Positions 60,150 to 64,000 of a stretch of DNA of 64,000 nt are shown one piece after another. Source of the stretch: an uncultured Eubacteriales bacterium (GTDB taxonomy: Bacteria; Bacillota; Clostridia; Lachnospirales; Lachnospiraceae). Below the pieces are notes generated by a model. The model saw only the letters and a list, made by a program, of their open reading frames with translations. It was not told the DNA's origin and ran no database searches. Position numbers and translations under genes: made by a program. Position 1 is the stretch's first letter. Every line of letters starts with the position of its first letter. Location of the stretch: the NCBI GenBank assembly GCA_949283695.1, contig CASDTX010000025.1, positions 62,001-126,000 on the forward strand, written 5' to 3'.

Positions 60150-61673
60150 ATGAAGAGACGAGCAGCAGCACTGTGTATGGCGGCGATATTGGCAGCAGGC
60201 ATGTTTGCCGGATGTGCACAAAAGGAAAATCCGGACGCGCAGGGAAATGAGCAGGAGACAGCAAAAGACGAAGACGGCGACTATCCTGTGATCAGAATCA
60301 ATTATTCGACCCTGGCTGAAATGGCAGATGAACAGCTGGTTGAGGAAGAGATTAATAAGATCATGAGAGAAAAAGCGGAGGCAGAAGTAGATCTGATTCC
60401 GATCCTGGGCGGCAACTATCAGACAAGCATGAATCTTCTGCTTACCGGAGGCGATGAATCGCTGGATGTGTTTACCTCTTTCTGGTACACGTCTACCAGC
60501 AATCTTGTGGCAAACGGCCAGGTAATGGCTCTGGATGAACTGCTGGATACATGCGGTCAGGAGATCAAGGAGATGTATGAAGGAAGTGAGGAATATCTGG
60601 AGTGCGGCAAGGTAAACGGAACTCTCTATGGAATTCCAAGCATCTATGCGTGGTGCAGTGAAGACTTTTATGTGGTCAAAGAGGAGGTCTCTGAGAAAGC
60701 AGGGATTGACTGGAGCAGTGTAAATGATCTTGATACGCTGACGGATGCGATGATTAAAATGAAGCAAAGTAGTCCGGAGAGTTACTTCATCCCGGGATCA
60801 ACGCAGACATATTTTATACCGAAGGATATCGACTATTTCGGTGATACCAATTTCCTCGGAGTGCTGACGAATCCTACAGAGAGCACCAAAGTAGAAAATT
60901 ATTATGAATCCCAGTATTTTATGGATTTCCTTGGACAGGTAAAGGTATGGAAGGAGAACGATCTGATCAGCCCGGATCCGTTAAGCAACTCAAACGCAAC
61001 GCTGGTAAATCTTCAGTACGGGGTTACAGACGGAACAACAGCCTGGTCATGGGACGGCCCGTCTAATACGGCTTACATCGAAGTGCAGAAAAATCTGGAA
61101 CTTACGGGAAGCCCGGTTACAGAGCCGATGGTCACCACAGGGGACGTATCCAACTATATGTGGCATATCAGTTCTTTCTGCAAGAATCCGGAAGCTGCAA
61201 TGCGCGTGCTGGCTGTGATGTATTCTGATCCGGAAGTGGCGAATCTGCTGGGCAATGGAATCGAGGGCCGCAATTATGTGGTGAATGATGAGGGGCAGAT
61301 GGAGCTTCCGGAAGGAGTGGAGTCTTCGGCGGACCTGGGATGGCAGATCGGAAGCAATGCAGTCTGGCCAAACTCTACACTGTGTAAACCATGGTATTAC
61401 GAGTCAAACGATATTTATGAGAAGATGATCGAGAAGAACAAAAGCGCGGCAAAATCACTTGCCCTGGGATTTCAGTTTAACTCGTCAGATGTGACGGATG
61501 AGATCACTGCATGCACCAATGTGGTGGCGCAGTATTATCTGCCGCTGATCTACGGCGAAGTGGATATTGATGCTACGCTGCCTATTTTCCAGCAGGCGCT
61601 GAAGGACGCCGGGATTGACCGGATTATAGAAGCAAAGCAGACCCAGCTGGATGAATGGCTGGCAGCGAAATAG
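60150..61673 (+). CDS. Orphan extracellular solute-binding lipoprotein (LplA/DUF3502-like)
   Basis: 507 residues from the ATG after GGAAGGAGAA. Lipobox FAGC with Cys near 23. The body is the long family 1 type (INKIMREKAEAEVDLIPI, GKVNGTLYGIPSIYAW, TAWSWDGPSNTAYI), ending in a DUF3502-like helix region (IFQQALKDAGIDRIIEAKQT). LplA-type proteins deliver complex sugars or glycans to LplBC permeases. No permease is adjacent; an MFS gene comes next instead. Either a partner lies elsewhere or it acts as a shared binder. Confidence 0.9.
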   Translation: MKRRAAALCMAAILAAGMFAGCAQKENPDAQGNEQETAKDEDGDYPVIRINYSTLAEMADEQLVEEEINKIMREKAEAEVDLIPILGGNYQTSMNLLLTGGDESLDVFTSFWYTSTSNLVANGQVMALDELLDTCGQEIKEMYEGSEEYLECGKVNGTLYGIPSIYAWCSEDFYVVKEEVSEKAGIDWSSVNDLDTLTDAMIKMKQSSPESYFIPGSTQTYFIPKDIDYFGDTNFLGVLTNPTESTKVENYYESQYFMDFLGQVKVWKENDLISPDPLSNSNATLVNLQYGVTDGTTAWSWDGPSNTAYIEVQKNLELTGSPVTEPMVTTGDVSNYMWHISSFCKNPEAAMRVLAVMYSDPEVANLLGNGIEGRNYVVNDEGQMELPEGVESSADLGWQIGSNAVWPNSTLCKPWYYESNDIYEKMIEKNKSAAKSLALGFQFNSSDVTDEITACTNVVAQYYLPLIYGEVDIDATLPIFQQALKDAGIDRIIEAKQTQLDEWLAAK

Positions 61674-61692
61674 GAATTCATGAATCAAAGAA

Positions 61693-61745
61693 GCCTCCTG
61701 ACTTGTACGGCACTGCGGACAGGCAGGAGGTTTTTAAGGCAAGGA
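61693..61745 (+). terminator. Terminator-like hairpin before the second MFS gene
   Basis: GCCTCCTG (61693-61700) pairs with CAGGAGG (61734-61740), followed by TTTTT. Confidence 0.65.
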
Positions 61746-61756
61746 GCGGGACAGAT

Positions 61757-62950
61757 ATGATAGATAAAGCAAAAGAAGCCGGCGGGAAACTGTGGAATAA
61801 GAACTATATTTTCATGCTTCTGGTATGTATTCTTGATTCATTTTCTTTTTACCTGATTTCGACGATCTTATCCGTACATCTTCTGGATATCGGGACGGGA
61901 TTTTCGATGACGGGATTTATCGTGGGGATGTTTTCTGTCACAGCGCTGGTCTGCAGGCCGATCTGTGGGATTGTGGCAGACAGGATGAATCAGACATTTC
62001 TGCTGAAACTTAGTAATATTCTGATGGCAGCAGGCCTGATGGGATTTGCTTTTGTAGAGAATGTTCCGCTTCTTATCCTGTTCCGCATTATCAACGGGGT
62101 CGGATTCGCAGTCAGCAATACGGTTCAGATCAGCATGGCGGCCAGATGGATTCCGGATGAAAGAATCGGAGAGGGGATCGGATATATTGGGATGGCTACT
62201 GTCATGGGATCTGCGGTCGCCCCGGCCATCGGGATATGGCTGGGAGAACGGTACGGCATGCGTATGTCGTTCCTTTCCGCTGCCTTGATGGCGGCAGCAG
62301 CTTTCGGGCTCGCCTATCTGCTGAAGACAGCGGATCCGGTCCGGGAAACAGCTGATAAGAAGCTTTCTTTCCATGATTTTTTTGCGGGAGAGGCTGTCCC
62401 ATTTACCATAGTTTACGGGACATTTTCCTTTGTCAGCGGGATTATTTCCTCGTACCTGGTACTGTATGCACAAGAAATGGGAATCGAGAATATCGGGATC
62501 TATTTTACAGTGTATGCGCTGATCCTGGTTTTCGTCAGGCCATTGTCAGGGAAGATTATGGACAGGTACGGGCTGGCATATACGGTGTTCCCGGGGATTA
62601 TTCTGACGATATGCTCCATGTTTCTTCTGGGGAGAAGTTCTACGGTTCTGCTGATTCTTGTATCCTGTGTCCTGCGCGCAGCAGGCCAGGGGGCGGCTCA
62701 GCCGTCTCTGCAGGCAGGATGTATCCGGAGGGCAGGCAGAGAACGCAGCGGCGTGGCAACGGGGACATATTATCTGGGCGGCGATATCGCGCATGGGGCA
62801 GGTCCCATGTTCGGCGGCTGGCTGCTTGGTATGATGTCCGGCGGCAGAGCATACTGCCTGCTCTTTGACAGCTGCGGCGTCCTTCTGGCAGCCGGCTTGA
62901 TTTATTTTATCATCATGATGAAGAGACAGAAAGCGTTCCGCGCAGAATAG
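61757..62950 (+). CDS. MFS transporter
   Basis: 397 residues from the ATG after AAGGAGCG; the longer frame starting in the previous gene is rejected. About twelve membrane segments; GIVADRMNQTFLLKLSN near 72 and RIINGVGFAVSNTVQI near 110 match the drug/sugar-exporter-like MFS. No substrate evidence. It may share the solute-binding gene's transcript past the hairpin at 61693. Confidence 0.9.
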   Translation: MIDKAKEAGGKLWNKNYIFMLLVCILDSFSFYLISTILSVHLLDIGTGFSMTGFIVGMFSVTALVCRPICGIVADRMNQTFLLKLSNILMAAGLMGFAFVENVPLLILFRIINGVGFAVSNTVQISMAARWIPDERIGEGIGYIGMATVMGSAVAPAIGIWLGERYGMRMSFLSAALMAAAAFGLAYLLKTADPVRETADKKLSFHDFFAGEAVPFTIVYGTFSFVSGIISSYLVLYAQEMGIENIGIYFTVYALILVFVRPLSGKIMDRYGLAYTVFPGIILTICSMFLLGRSSTVLLILVSCVLRAAGQGAAQPSLQAGCIRRAGRERSGVATGTYYLGGDIAHGAGPMFGGWLLGMMSGGRAYCLLFDSCGVLLAAGLIYFIIMMKRQKAFRAE

Positions 62951-62962
62951 AGAACAATCCAA

Positions 62963-63010
62963 GCGCCCGTGTGCAAGGATCCTACGCCCGTTTGCCTTGT
63001 ACACGGACGC
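62963..63010. repeat. Hairpin made of repeat A halves between converging genes
   Basis: GCGCCCGTGTGCAAGG (62963-62978) and CCTTGTACACGGACGC (62995-63010) pair with two mismatches. Read on the minus strand the right arm is the repeat A core (GCGTCCGTGTACAAGG), and its first G ends the TAG stop of the next gene. It probably acts as a terminator for both genes. Confidence 0.75.
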
Positions 63011-64000
63011 TATCTTCGTGCCTGATGATGCTCCCGGTATAATGTGGGCGTGGTATCCGTCAATTTCTTAAACAGCTGTGTGAAGTGGGAGAAGTTACTG
63101 TACCCCACTTCCAGCGCAATCATGCTTACAGACAGATTGGAATTCTCCAGCAAATCTTTGGCGACTTCTATTTTCTTCAGTAAAATATAATCTTTAATAT
63201 TCATTCCGGTAGACTTTTTAAACAGTTTTGTAAAGTACTCCGGGGAGTGGTGGACGTAGTCGGCCACTTCCTTTACGGTGATATTTTTCGAGATATTTGA
63301 CATGATCCATGTCTTTGCCAGTTCCACATTATCTGTATCCAGAGTAACCCGATCCAGGTTCCCCATCGATTCAATCACATAAATAACTGCCCTTTTTAAA
63401 GCGGAAATGCTCTTAAAAGCATCCATATACTCAGAATAGGTATAATCCTCTGAGAACAGATCTTCAGTCTGAAGCTGGTTGTCGTATAGATATCGGAAGA
63501 ATATCTGTGTCAGGTTTTGATGGAGCGTGCAGAGGCTTCGGAAATTACTTCCCCCGGCATGCTCAGCTGCGTCGAGATAATCGATGATTTCCTTCAGAGC
63601 GATATTTTTATGACCGGAGCAGATCATTTTCTCCCAGCGGCCAATCTTATAGGGAAGATCGTCAGAAGAAGAGGCAGCTGCCGGGGTCTCCGAGCAGAAA
63701 TAAAGGCCCGGTTTCTGGGCGACATTGTCATCGATAAAAGCATGATTATGCAGGACTTCTTCCCGAAGTCTGGTAAATTCCGCAATCCGGCCCACATAGC
63801 ATGAAATCTGCGGGGAGACAGCGTGGGCCACATAGTCATAAAAGCGCTGATAATGCTCCGGACCGCAGAGGGACAGGGTATCTGTATCTGAAAATAATAG
63901 GATTACAAATGTTTTATACCGGTTGAGTGTGATGAGCGGATGTATGCCCTCCGGGAGACCGGATTGCTCCAGCGCCGCGATAAATACTTTCTTGATCTCG
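63010..64000 (-). CDS. AraC-family regulator (5' end missing)
   Basis: The minus-strand frame is open to the window edge; about 329 residues are visible. The N-terminal part is a long sensor with no recognised motif. The C-terminal 100 residues carry both helix-turn-helix motifs (TVKEVADYVHHSPEYFTKLFKK and SVSMIALEVGYSNFSHFTQLFKK-type). Many such YesN-like proteins control ABC importers of plant or host glycans; the orphan solute-binding gene nearby is a candidate target. Ends with TAG inside repeat A. Confidence 0.9.
   Translation of the reverse strand, partial: EIKKVFIAALEQSGLPEGIHPLITLNRYKTFVILLFSDTDTLSLCGPEHYQRFYDYVAHAVSPQISCYVGRIAEFTRLREEVLHNHAFIDDNVAQKPGLYFCSETPAAASSSDDLPYKIGRWEKMICSGHKNIALKEIIDYLDAAEHAGGSNFRSLCTLHQNLTQIFFRYLYDNQLQTEDLFSEDYTYSEYMDAFKSISALKRAVIYVIESMGNLDRVTLDTDNVELAKTWIMSNISKNITVKEVADYVHHSPEYFTKLFKKSTGMNIKDYILLKKIEVAKDLLENSNLSVSMIALEVGYSNFSHFTQLFKKLTDTTPTLYREHHQARR

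Overview
The window looks like a chromosomal segment of a gut-type Lachnospiraceae (Clostridia, Bacillota). The basis is inference from content: moderate G+C, strong GGAGG ribosome sites, an anaerobic (cbi-type) cobalamin pathway, a pyrophosphate-type phosphofructokinase, a CspB-like subtilase, rubrerythrin, YlmC/YmxH and NrdR, glnA paired with an ANTAR regulator, and raffinose-type sugar genes. No rRNA, tRNA, CRISPR array, phage or transposase gene was seen.

Region 1 (1-17.8 kb) is one long plus-strand cobalamin operon, cut at its 5' end. A BtuF-BtuC-BtuD-type uptake system is followed by cobQ/cbiP, cobT, cobU, cobS, a degenerate second CobU, cobC, cbiB, cobD, cbiC, cbiD, cbiF, cbiG, cbiH, a CbiJ-CbiE-CbiT triple fusion and cbiA. 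Most genes overlap or nearly touch. Together they run from cobalt-precorrin-3 to cobalamin. CbiL, a cobaltochelatase and cobalt transporters are not in the window.

Region 2 (17.8-31.9 kb) is housekeeping and accessory: a small Cys-rich protein, a GNAT, a PadR regulator with a striking palindromic promoter driving a SEDS-like membrane protein, rubrerythrin, a glycosyltransferase, PPi-PFK, a D-lactate dehydrogenase-like enzyme, a subtilase, a heterodimeric ABC exporter and a double-Nudix protein.

Region 3 (32-42.9 kb) holds a hemolysin III-like protein, carbamate kinase, a DUF975/CmpB-like membrane fusion, an XRE regulator under three phased repeats, DUF3783, YlmC, NrdR, TruA, ExoA, two G3E (CobW-like) GTPases (one with a long His tract) and a PfkB fructokinase.

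Region 4 (43-54.4 kb) is a carbohydrate locus: a divergent AraC regulator, a sugar ABC importer without its ATPase, GH36 alpha-galactosidase, an amylosucrase-type GH13 enzyme with an Ala/Lys/Glu repeat head, and a domain-permuted GH3 beta-glucosidase. With the fructokinase the set would turn raffinose-type sugars into galactose, glucose and fructose-6-phosphate.

Region 5 (54.4-64 kb) has glnA with an attenuator-like leader and an ANTAR regulator next door, dapF, two MFS transporters, two AraC regulators and an orphan solute-binding lipoprotein.

The least explained structure is a dispersed intergenic repeat family (core GCGTCAGTGTACAAGGGGCA, about ten copies from 20.8 kb on, none in the cobalamin operon). 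Some copies abut TAG stop codons and some are paired as inverted ends. A second palindromic repeat has a copy forming the 3' end of cbiA.
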